DNA of 8,051 nt from an uncultured Bacilli bacterium. GTDB lineage: Bacteria > Bacillota_I > Bacilli_A > RF39 > UBA660. The DNA lies in NCBI GenBank assembly GCA_947630935.1, contig CANRJL010000047.1, positions 1-8,051 on the forward strand, written 5' to 3'. The notes under the pieces were generated by a model. That model made no database searches. It worked only from the letters and a program-made list of their open reading frames with translations, and was not told the origin of the DNA. A program made the position numbers and the translations under genes. Shown here in pieces: positions 1-6,295 of this stretch; position 1 is the stretch's first letter, and every line of letters starts with the position of its first letter.

Positions 1-1
1 G

Positions 2-433
2 GGCTTTGACAGTGCTACAAATTATTTATTCTGGCAAAGCCAAGGAGCTCAAAATACATATATGTTTAAAGGTTCCAAAGGTAATTGGAAAGTAGAAAGA
101 ACATTTATAACTAATTCAGGTGATGCGGTCGGCTTAATTCATGGTGGAGCATGCAAACCAACCGCTGATGGAGGTCCTAATAGTGCATGTTATGGAGTAG
201 GTGTTCATTTTAACTTAAACAAAGTAGGCGAGATTGATTACCAAGGTTCTAATATTCCAGTAATCTGGAAAAGAGGAATATATGATAATCACCGTTCCAA
301 CCCATGGCATACTTAGGGAACAGGAGAACATTATCCAGCATCACATGGTTGTACCCGCTTTTTAGAGTCTGATATTATATGGTTAGCAAGTCAAATTAAT
401 AAAATAACTGGAAGTCGAATAATTGATTTTTAA
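2..433 (+). pseudogene. L,D-transpeptidase (YkuD domain), 5' partial, interrupted by in-frame TAG
   Basis: The reading frame is open from the window edge (codons from base 2) and continues in the same frame past a TAG at 314-316 to a TAA at 431-433. The part before the stop reads like the opening of a YkuD domain (FWQSQGAQNTYMFKGSKGNW). The part after it carries the catalytic signature SHGCTRF, with the nucleophile Cys at codon 350-352 and Arg at 356-358. An upstream His in NHRSNPW matches the H..PW...SHGC layout of L,D-transpeptidases. Such enzymes form 3-3 peptidoglycan cross-links or anchor polymers outside the membrane. Because the TAG precedes the catalytic Cys, a terminated product would be inactive. 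A single G-to-A change from TGG (Trp) would explain it. TAG is a normal stop in mraZ and ftsL nearby, so recoding is unlikely; a nonsense mutation or a sequence error fits best. The start and any signal peptide lie outside the window. Family call is confident, pseudogene status moderately so. Confidence 0.8.
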
Positions 434-437
434 GGAG
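432..437 (+). promoter_or_regulatory. Ribosome binding site of the 451 gene, overlapping the upstream stop
   Basis: AAGGAG overlaps the TAA that ends the transpeptidase frame and lies 13 bases before ATG 451, a rather long spacing. The overlap implies that the two genes are cotranscribed and possibly translationally coupled. Confidence 0.6.
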
Positions 438-450
438 ACAAATTGAATTT

Positions 451-1215
451 ATGAAAAAGAAAACAATATTTATTATAATCGGAATTATTGCTTTAATTGG
501 TATAATAGCAGCTGTTATCTTTTTGGTTTTTAAACCTAAAGGGCAAATTAAAGATTCTTTTACAATTAATGAATTATTCCCAATTTATTATGATTCAACA
601 ATTCAAGAAGAATATACAGGCTTTCTTTACAAAAAAAATTATACTGTTGATACCTTAACCAATAAAGAAATAACTGTACTGTTTATCGATTATTATTTAG
701 CTAATTACGATGTTTTTAACCAAGAAAATACCGAAGACCAAAATCATTATCAAAAACAAATATCTACAAAGGAAGCTGAAAACGTATTAACAAAGATGTT
801 TGGCCCAAATCATAAACCTATGGTATTAGAAGATATAACATATGGTTGTAATAAAAGCCTAAAAAAAGTAAATGATGGTTATATTATTGGTGCCGATGAC
901 ATTGAATTTTGCGGACTTTATGATGAAGATAGAGAGCAATATATTTCATTTATTAGCAATCAAGAAAAAACTGATGATAGTATTATAATTACATTACGCG
1001 TTGGTTATGTCGTTCCTTTAGTTATCGAAGATGAGTATTATGAATTATCAGCATATACTGATGAAACTAAAAGTGAATTTATAGCTAATAATTACAGCTA
1101 CGATTGCTTAGGTGGTAATGACCCATCATGTTATGCTTCTTTTCCTGAATATAAACTTGTCATGAAAAAAGCAAAAGATAAAAATTATTACTTCTACAGC
1201 ATTTCTAAAGTTTAA
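451..1215 (+). CDS. Membrane-anchored extracellular protein of unknown function
   Basis: A 254-residue protein I cannot assign to a named family. A short basic N-terminus (MKKK) is followed by one hydrophobic segment at about residues 5-28. There is no lipobox cysteine, so it is probably an uncleaved signal anchor with the remaining ~225 residues outside the cell. The outer part is rich in Tyr, Asp, Glu and Ile and looks like mixed alpha/beta. It has four cysteines at 133, 154, 219 and 227, all on the predicted outer face, which could form two disulfides. It ends with a Lys/Tyr-rich strand (NYYFYSISKV). Its ribosome binding site overlaps the stop of the L,D-transpeptidase and an intrinsic terminator follows at once, so it is probably the last gene of a cell-surface operon. 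A role in the envelope is inferred only from topology and context. Confidence 0.8.
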   Translation: MKKKTIFIIIGIIALIGIIAAVIFLVFKPKGQIKDSFTINELFPIYYDSTIQEEYTGFLYKKNYTVDTLTNKEITVLFIDYYLANYDVFNQENTEDQNHYQKQISTKEAENVLTKMFGPNHKPMVLEDITYGCNKSLKKVNDGYIIGADDIEFCGLYDEDREQYISFISNQEKTDDSIIITLRVGYVVPLVIEDEYYELSAYTDETKSEFIANNYSYDCLGGNDPSCYASFPEYKLVMKKAKDKNYYFYSISKV

Positions 1216-1222
1216 AAGTAAA

Positions 1223-1245
1223 ACTGCTCAAAAAGCAGTCTTTTT
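1223..1245 (+). terminator. Intrinsic terminator after the 451 gene
   Basis: A six-base-pair stem ACTGCT (1223-1228) / AGCAGT (1234-1239) closes a five-base loop and is followed by C and five T, then more pyrimidines. It starts seven bases after the stop codon and ends the transpeptidase/451 transcript. Confidence 0.85.
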
Positions 1246-1296
1246 CTTCTTATTTTAATTTTGTACATATTTTTTTCCCACTTTTCAATTTTTTTG

Positions 1297-1327
1297 TTGA
1301 CATAGGGGGGGGGTATTATGTTATAAT
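1297..1327 (+). promoter_or_regulatory. Sigma-A promoter with a G9 tract in its spacer (candidate phase-variable promoter)
   Basis: A consensus -35 TTGACA (1297-1302) and a consensus -10 TATAAT (1322-1327), the latter preceded by an extended -10 TG (1319-1320), are separated by 19 bases. The spacer contains nine consecutive G at 1305-1313, very unusual in this AT-rich DNA. Nineteen is two more than the optimal 17, so loss of two G would restore the best spacing. The same architecture, a homopolymeric tract between -35 and -10, controls phase-variable genes such as Neisseria porA. The downstream gene is a surface protein. The promoter call is strong; phase variation is inference. Confidence 0.85.
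1305..1313 (+). repeat. Homopolymeric G9 tract
   Basis: Nine uninterrupted G residues between the -35 and -10 elements. It is the longest G run in the window, in DNA otherwise dominated by A/T. Mononucleotide G/C runs of this length are prone to slipped-strand mispairing. Confidence 0.95.
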
Positions 1328-1360
1328 TTTTTCTATGAAAGATAGAAAAGAGAATAACAA

Positions 1361-2352
1361 ATGAAGCTAAAAAGGTTAGAAAAAAATAAGTATAAAAAGA
1401 TATTACTATCAATAATAATTGGCATAGTTCTTATATGTGTAGGTATATTTATAGATAAAACATTTTCACTATATCAAGTAAATAAAAGTTTTGAATTTGT
1501 CAATGGTAAAGTAAATTACTATGGTAAAAGTGATGTCTATTTTGCCTATTATAACGGGACTACTTGGTTAGATGATATTCCAAAGAAAAATAATGCTGAT
1601 AATTTAGTCTATGACCATGCTGTATGTGATAATGAAGCTGAAGTAGAATGGAATGAAGAAGAATGGACACCTAAAGTTAAAAATTTAACTAAAGCTAAAA
1701 CAAGATGTTCCTTGTATTTTAAAGTAGAAAAGGATACAACCGTGCCTGAAATAACGATGTTAAAAACCGGAAGTTATGATTATATTTATTATTATGATAC
1801 TTTAATAGCAACGGCTAAGTTTGGACGATTAGGTGGCACGTTAGAATGTAAGGCAACAAGTTATAATAATAAAGTAGTAAGTAAAATAAGTGATATAAAT
1901 ATGTTAGGAAACCATACAGTAGAATGTACGGCAACTGGAAATAATGGTTTAAAAACTACTAAACAAGATACTTATAATATAGATGAAACATTTGATTACA
2001 ATAATGGTCTTAACTGTACTGGAAATTGTAAAAAAATTGTTGACCTTATGTACTTACAAAATGGGATGCTTCAATATGGGCCATATATTGCTATGAAAAA
2101 AGGTTGTTATCGAATTTTTTACTATGGCTCATTATTAACTATATAGCTAATAATTTAGAACTTCAAAGTAGGAGTGATAATTGGGTTGGTGAAGTAACCA
2201 AATTAAACTATATATACTCAGATTTAAATTATTATGTAAATATTCCTAAGGATATGCAAGCTGTTGAATTTTTAGCAACAAATAATTCTAAATACATAGT
2301 GGCAATTTATAAAGTTACGGTGAACTATATAGGTGAAACTTGCCCAGCATGA
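1361..2352 (+). pseudogene. Membrane-anchored Ig-like surface protein, disrupted by a frameshift
   Basis: The first part (1361-2146, 261 residues) has a basic N-terminus, a hydrophobic anchor at about residues 13-31 and an extracellular region. Residues 86-120 form a cysteine-bounded module (VCDNEAEVEW ... KTRCSLYF). Residues ~125-207 form an Ig-like domain ending in the typical strand LGNHTVECTATGNNG. The third domain starts at CYRIFYYG (249-256), then runs into a TAG at 2144-2146. Its continuation is in the next frame (net -1 or +2) from about 2131 to the TGA at 2350-2352, with residues such as NLELQSRSDNW and AVEFLATNNSK, typical of the C-terminal half of a beta-sandwich domain. The two pieces together make one protein of about 330 residues. 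The lesion lies about 2120-2146, near T6 at 2115-2120 and an ATTATTAA stretch. The start ATG has a weak AAGAG site ten bases upstream. The specific ligand or role is unknown. It could be an error in the assembled sequence rather than a true lesion. Confidence 0.72.
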
Positions 2353-2369
2353 TATAATGCTGTTTTTTT
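2345..2369 (+). terminator. Intrinsic terminator overlapping the stop codon of the Ig-like gene
   Basis: The stem CAGCAT (2345-2350) / ATGCTG (2357-2362) with a six-base loop is followed by seven T (2363-2369). The TGA stop at 2350-2352 lies at the base of the loop, so the last codons are part of the hairpin. It insulates the mraZ operon from the surface-protein gene. Confidence 0.88.
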
Positions 2370-2424
2370 ATGTGTAAAAAAGTGTAAAAAGTTCAAAAAA
2401 TAAAAAATTAGAATTAAAACATTC

Positions 2425-2453
2425 TTTACTTTTTTATAGCAATCTTGTATCAT
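2425..2453 (+). promoter_or_regulatory. Candidate promoter of the mraZ operon
   Basis: TTTACT (2425-2430) and TATCAT (2448-2453) are separated by 17 bases, each close to the sigma-A consensus. Transcription would start near 2460, inside the MraZ repeat array, which is where an autorepressor site would be expected. Confidence 0.6.
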
Positions 2454-2454
2454 T

Positions 2455-2494
2455 ATGGTAGGCAGTGGTAGACTGTGGGAGAAAGTGGGGGATG
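2455..2494 (+). promoter_or_regulatory. MraZ operator: four 10-bp-phased direct repeats
   Basis: Four tandem units at exact 10-base intervals: ATGGTAGGCA (2455), GTGGTAGACT (2465), GTGGGAGAAA (2475) and GTGGGGGATG (2485). The core GTGG(G/T) recurs on one helical face. MraZ is known to bind short tandem GTGG/TGGG-type repeats in front of its own gene (AAAGTG(T/G) units in Mollicutes, also present here at 2482-2488). The array lies over the predicted transcription start and runs into the mraZ ribosome binding site, so autoregulation of the whole operon is expected. Confidence 0.85.
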
Positions 2495-2497
2495 CTT

Positions 2498-2923
2498 ATG
2501 TTTATGGGTGAATATCATCATACCATTGATGAAAAAGGCCGACTTGTAATCCCTACTAAATTTCGTATGAAATTAGAAGACGAATTTGTAGTCGCACGAG
2601 GCTTAGAAAAATGTTTATATATTTATTCTAAGAAAGACTGGAACAACTTAGTTTCGAAATTAAATACTTTACCTTTTACTAAAAAAGATGCTCGTGTTTT
2701 TATTCGTAGTTTTTTCTCTGGAGCCACTGAAGGAGAGTTCGACCGTCAAGGAAGAACAATCATTAGCTCTGTCTTATGCAATTATGCCAAATTAAAAAAA
2801 GAGTGCGTAATCATTGGGGCCAATGACCGCATTGAAATTTGGGATAAAGAATCTTGGGAAGATTTCTTAAAAGACAACGAAGAAAAGCTAAGTGATTTAG
2901 CTGAGAACTTATTTATGGAGTAG
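2498..2923 (+). CDS. mraZ: Transcriptional regulator MraZ
   Basis: MraZ is the ring-forming DNA-binding protein that heads the dcw cluster and controls its own operon. The 141-residue product has the family's usual length. It contains two SpoVT/AbrB-type halves, each with a DxxGR turn: D11-G14-R15 in MGEYHHTIDEKGRLVIPTKF and D82-G85-R86 in the second half. The GLEKCLYIY stretch (35-43) is also typical. I chose ATG 2498 because it gives the canonical MFMGEY start and sits six bases after a G-rich ribosome binding site (GTGGGGGA). The upstream GTG at 2465 is a base of the operator repeats, and ATG 2492 would overlap the ribosome binding site. The gene ends in TAG four bases before rsmH. The intact operator just upstream supports self-regulation. 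Very sure of identity. Confidence 0.96.
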   Translation: MFMGEYHHTIDEKGRLVIPTKFRMKLEDEFVVARGLEKCLYIYSKKDWNNLVSKLNTLPFTKKDARVFIRSFFSGATEGEFDRQGRTIISSVLCNYAKLKKECVIIGANDRIEIWDKESWEDFLKDNEEKLSDLAENLFME

Positions 2924-2927
2924 CAAA

Positions 2928-3857
2928 ATGAAGCATTACACAGTTTTAAAAAAAGAATCTATCGAAGGTCTTGCAATTAAAGAAGATGGAGTTTATATTG
3001 ATGCAACACTAGGTTATGCAGGGGACGCAATAGAAATACTAAAAAGAATAAAAAGGGGTAAACTATTCGCCTTTGACAAAGACCTAGAAGCCATCAATTA
3101 TTCTAAACAAATACTAAGCGATACCAAAAAAGAATTTCACTTAATTCATAGCGATTATGTAAATATAACCGAAAAGTTAAATGAATATGGTATTTCCAAA
3201 GTTGATGGTATTTTATTTGATTTAGGTGTTTCTTCTGTGCAATTAGATGAAAATCGAGGTTTTACCTTTATGCGAGAAGAACAACTAGATATGCGTATGA
3301 ATAAGGAAGATGCCCTTACAGCTAAAGAAGTATTAAATACTTATTCATATGAAAAGTTAAAAGACATCTTTTATCGTTATGCTGAAGAGAAAAAAAGCCC
3401 TTGGGTTGCCCGCAAAATTGTTGAAAATAGGCAAACAAAACCTTTTGAAACAACTTTTGATTTTGTAAACTGTATAAAACAAGCCGTGGGTGAAAAATAT
3501 TTTTACGAACATCATCCTGAACGACCTCTTTTTCAAGCAGTTCGAATTGAAGTAAATCAAGAACTAGACCATTTGCAAAAAGCTTTAGAAAAAAGTATAG
3601 CTTTATTAAAACCCCAAGGTCGTCTAGTAGTTATTACATTTCATTCATTAGAAGACCGAATTGTTAAAAAAATATTCCAAAAATACAGTACAATTGACGA
3701 AAAAGTAAAAGGCTTACCCGAAATTCCTGAAGCATATTTACCAAAATTAAAAATAATCAATAAAAAAGTTATTGTTCCAACCGTAGAAGAATTAAAAGAA
3801 AATAGCCGAAGTGCAAGTGCGAAATTAAGAATTGTAGAAAGGACTAATGTTAAATGA
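2928..3857 (+). CDS. rsmH: 16S rRNA (cytosine(1402)-N4)-methyltransferase RsmH
   Basis: RsmH (MraW) transfers a methyl group from S-adenosylmethionine to N4 of C1402 in the decoding centre of 16S rRNA. The 309-residue length is typical. Motifs in order: the SAM-binding loop around residues 24-34 (IDATLGYAGDA), DGILFDLGVSSVQLD (93-107), RGFTF and LDMRMN (110-125), LFQAVRIEVNQEL (201-213), GRLVVITFHSLEDRIVK (231-247) and NSRSASAKLRIVER (292-305). The glycine loop is usually GGGGH or GGAGH; here it is GYAGD, lacking the His, which is a modest departure. The start ATG lies four bases after the mraZ stop, with GGAG (2917-2920) seven bases upstream inside the mraZ end. Its TGA stop overlaps the ATG of ftsL (ATGA), indicating translational coupling. 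Confidence 0.96.
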   Translation: MKHYTVLKKESIEGLAIKEDGVYIDATLGYAGDAIEILKRIKRGKLFAFDKDLEAINYSKQILSDTKKEFHLIHSDYVNITEKLNEYGISKVDGILFDLGVSSVQLDENRGFTFMREEQLDMRMNKEDALTAKEVLNTYSYEKLKDIFYRYAEEKKSPWVARKIVENRQTKPFETTFDFVNCIKQAVGEKYFYEHHPERPLFQAVRIEVNQELDHLQKALEKSIALLKPQGRLVVITFHSLEDRIVKKIFQKYSTIDEKVKGLPEIPEAYLPKLKIINKKVIVPTVEELKENSRSASAKLRIVERTNVK

Positions 3858-4150
3858 AAAGAAAAAAAACAGCTAAAATTAAATTATTAAGAGGCGAAAA
3901 GCTATTAAGCGTCCTTATTTTATTGATGCTTATTTCTTTACCTATTTGTACAGTTTTTACAAAAGCAGTCCTATCTGAAACTAATATTTCTGTGGAACAA
4001 TTAAAAGATAAAATTGAAGACCAAGAAGGCAAAAATGAATCATTAAGCATGCAAATTGATGAATTAGCAAGTTTGGATAAAATTCAAGAGGTTGCCAGCG
4101 AAAAAGGTTTGTCGTATAATAATACTAACATTAAAAACATTAATGAATAG
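3854..4150 (+). CDS. ftsL: Cell division protein FtsL-like
   Basis: A 98-residue single-pass membrane protein. It has a short, highly basic cytoplasmic tail (residues 1-16), a hydrophobic segment at about 17-38, and an extracellular helix at about 45-73 with heptad-like spacing (VEQLKDKIEDQEGKN). It ends in a DKIQEVASEKGLSY stretch like the end of other FtsL/DivIC proteins. FtsL pairs with DivIC/FtsB in the divisome and activates the septal PBP. Sequence similarity in this family is weak, so the call rests on topology, size and its place between rsmH and the septal PBP. The start overlaps the rsmH stop by four bases (ATGA); AAAGGA at about 3837-3842 serves as ribosome binding site. It ends in TAG, within the ribosome binding site of the PBP gene. 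Confidence 0.88.
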   Translation: MKRKKTAKIKLLRGEKLLSVLILLMLISLPICTVFTKAVLSETNISVEQLKDKIEDQEGKNESLSMQIDELASLDKIQEVASEKGLSYNNTNIKNINE

Positions 4151-4165
4151 AGGACTGATTAAAGC

Positions 4166-6295
4166 GTGAAAAAACCAAGGAAATATATAAAAGTTCACAT
4201 TAATTTAAAATTGACGATGCTTATTGTCAGTCTTTTTTTCTTTGGTGCAATTGTTAAATTATGTTATGTCGTTATAAGTCCTAAAGTCGATGGCATTGAT
4301 TTAACTGAATTTGCTAACAATCGAAATACAGCTAAAGAAACTATTTATGCTGAACGGGGAACAATATATGATAAAGAAGGCAACCCTTTAGCTAAAAATG
4401 CAAATTCTTATAAAATTATTGCGTTTTTATCACCATCTAGAACTACTAATATGGAAAACCCTCAACATGTTGTAGAAAAGGAAAAAACTGCTGAAAGTCT
4501 TTGTAATATTTTAGATAAAGAAGCCGATAAAAAAGATTGCATTGAAACTATTACTAACTATTTAAAACAAGATTTATATCAAGCTGAGTTAGGAACATGG
4601 GGCAAAGTAAGTGAAGAAGAAAAAAGAGCTATTGAAGCTTTAGAATTACCTGGAATAACTTTTGAAACATTAGCTAAAAAGCGCCAATATATAAATTCCT
4701 CTTGGGCCAGTTATATCCTTGGTTATGCTAAAACTGATGAAAATGGCAATATTCGCGGTGAATTAGGAATTGAAGGCTATTATGATGATATTTTAAAAGG
4801 AAAAGATGGTTTTGTTGAATATCAAAAAGATGCCTATGGCTATCAAATGGCTAATACTCCGGAAAATAGAAGCGAAGCTAAAAAAGGTTCTGATATCTAT
4901 CTTACTATTCAAAGTGATATTCAAAATATCTTAGAAAATGCGATTGCTACTTTTTCGAAAAATAATAAAATGGACTGGGCTATAATGGCCGTTATGGATG
5001 CTGAAACAGGCGATATTGTTGGAAGTGCCACCAATCCTAGCTTTAACCCTAATAATTTAAGCGGTCTAGAAAGTTATTTAAACCCTTTAGTTGGTTACCA
5101 ATATGAACCTGGAAGTACTATGAAAACTTTTAACTGGATGGCTGCAATGGAAAACAAAATATATAATGGAAGTGAAAAATATCGTTCAGGAAATTTAACA
5201 TTAAAAGACAACACCCTTATTAGTGACTTTAACAAATATGGGTGGGGCGATATTGATTATGATACTGGTTATGCTTATAGTTCTAATGTTGGGGCAGCTA
5301 ATTTAGCCTTAAAATTAGGTGCATCAAAGTTAACTGATTTTTATAATTTATGTGGTTTTGGTTCTAAAACAGGAATAACCTTACCATCTGAAGAAGATGG
5401 TTTAGTAGATATCATTTATGAATCAGAATTAGCTAACGCAAGTTTTGGCCAAGGAGTTTTAGTAACACCTATCCAAATGCTTCAAGCCCTTAGTATCATT
5501 GCTAATGAAGGAGTAATGATAAAACCACAAATAGTTTCTAAAATTGTAGATAGCCAAAAAAATGTTACTTTTGCCGCCAAAAGAACAGAAGTTGCAACTG
5601 TAACTTCTAAAGAAACAGCTCAAAAAATGAAAGATTTAATGTATAAAGTTGTCTATGATGGCTTAGAATTTAATTATGCCTATCAACCTAAAAGTATAAC
5701 TTTAATTGGTAAAACCGGAACAGCTGAAATAGCTAGTGAAAATGGGGGATATTTAAAAGGCACCAATGATTATGTTCGGTCTTTTGCTGGTATGTTTCCT
5801 TATGAAAACCCTAAATACATTATTTATTTTGCTACTAAAAGAAATACTGGTGGCGATATTCCTAAAACTGTATCTAGTACAGTGGAAGACATTGCCCGAG
5901 TTACAAATTTAATTGAAAATAAAAACGATGTAGATAAATCAAAAATAGTCACTATTCCGCAATATATTAATCATTCTGTTCAAGATGTAACTGAAGATTT
6001 AAAAAAGCAAAAATTAACTCCAGTAATTCTTGGTAATGGCAAAATTATTATTGACCAATATCCTAAAGCAGCAACTAAAACAGTCGATACAGCTAAAGTC
6101 TTTCTTCTGACTAATGGTTCAGAAATTAAAATGCCTGATGTTACCAATTGGAGTGCTAATGAAATTATTAGACTTTGCAATATGCTTAATTTGCAATATA
6201 CCTTAAAAGGTTTTGGCAATGTCTTAAGTACTAATATATTAAAAGATACTGTAATAGATTCCAAATCTATGAAAATAGAAATAACCCTTGGTTAA
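4166..6295 (+). CDS. pbpB: Class B penicillin-binding protein, septal transpeptidase (PBP2B/FtsI type) with PASTA domains
   Basis: This 709-residue protein is a D,D-transpeptidase that cross-links septal peptidoglycan. It has a basic cytoplasmic N-terminus and one membrane anchor (about 13-37). The dimerisation domain contains AERGTIYDKEGNPLA (62-76) and ELGIEGYYDDILKGKDG (199-215). The transpeptidase domain has all three active-site motifs: S317-TM-K320, S372-S-N374 and K516-TGT. Two PASTA repeats follow at about 592-650 and 654-709, as in B. subtilis PBP2B/SpoVD and pneumococcal PBP2x. It starts with GTG, supported by AGAGGA (4149-4154), which overlaps the ftsL stop. SpoVD, a sporulation paralogue, is the main alternative, but the position right after ftsL favours the division enzyme. 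The dcw genes that usually follow (murE, mraY, murD) are absent; the stop shares TTAA with the convergent gene. Confidence 0.94.
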   Translation: MKKPRKYIKVHINLKLTMLIVSLFFFGAIVKLCYVVISPKVDGIDLTEFANNRNTAKETIYAERGTIYDKEGNPLAKNANSYKIIAFLSPSRTTNMENPQHVVEKEKTAESLCNILDKEADKKDCIETITNYLKQDLYQAELGTWGKVSEEEKRAIEALELPGITFETLAKKRQYINSSWASYILGYAKTDENGNIRGELGIEGYYDDILKGKDGFVEYQKDAYGYQMANTPENRSEAKKGSDIYLTIQSDIQNILENAIATFSKNNKMDWAIMAVMDAETGDIVGSATNPSFNPNNLSGLESYLNPLVGYQYEPGSTMKTFNWMAAMENKIYNGSEKYRSGNLTLKDNTLISDFNKYGWGDIDYDTGYAYSSNVGAANLALKLGASKLTDFYNLCGFGSKTGITLPSEEDGLVDIIYESELANASFGQGVLVTPIQMLQALSIIANEGVMIKPQIVSKIVDSQKNVTFAAKRTEVATVTSKETAQKMKDLMYKVVYDGLEFNYAYQPKSITLIGKTGTAEIASENGGYLKGTNDYVRSFAGMFPYENPKYIIYFATKRNTGGDIPKTVSSTVEDIARVTNLIENKNDVDKSKIVTIPQYINHSVQDVTEDLKKQKLTPVILGNGKIIIDQYPKAATKTVDTAKVFLLTNGSEIKMPDVTNWSANEIIRLCNMLNLQYTLKGFGNVLSTNILKDTVIDSKSMKIEITLG

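Noticed and set aside
314..316. TAG as a recoded sense codon (pyrrolysine or reassigned amber)
   Set aside because: TAG terminates mraZ, ftsL and the partial gene at 7980 in the same window, and no insertion element is visible after it. A mutation or sequence error is simpler.
1212..1412. Minus-strand open frame with a Pro-Pro-Pro run
   Set aside because: The prolines are only the reverse complement of the G9 tract. The frame covers a terminator and a promoter, has no ribosome binding site and overlaps the Ig-like gene.
2113..2122. Programmed -1 ribosomal frameshift at the T6 run
   Set aside because: The codons are ATT TTT TAC, which do not form an X XXY YYZ slippery site. Family resemblance continues in the first frame beyond the run (YYGSLL), so the shift lies downstream.
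2104..2352. Independent small gene starting at TTG 2104
   Set aside because: It has no ribosome binding site, and its content is the missing second half of the domain begun by the upstream frame.
2465..2497. Upstream GTG start giving MraZ an 11-residue N-terminal extension
   Set aside because: These codons are the MraZ operator repeats and the ribosome binding site, and the extension does not match the canonical MFMGEY start at 2498.
3357..3560. Minus-strand open frame inside rsmH
   Set aside because: It is a shadow in the opposite strand of a well-conserved gene, with no ribosome binding site or family features.
3850..4050. Minus-strand open frame over ftsL
   Set aside because: A shadow of the real operon gene, with no translation signal.
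5980..6264. Minus-strand open frame over the PASTA region of the PBP
   Set aside because: It lies opposite the two PASTA repeats and its residues show no family pattern.
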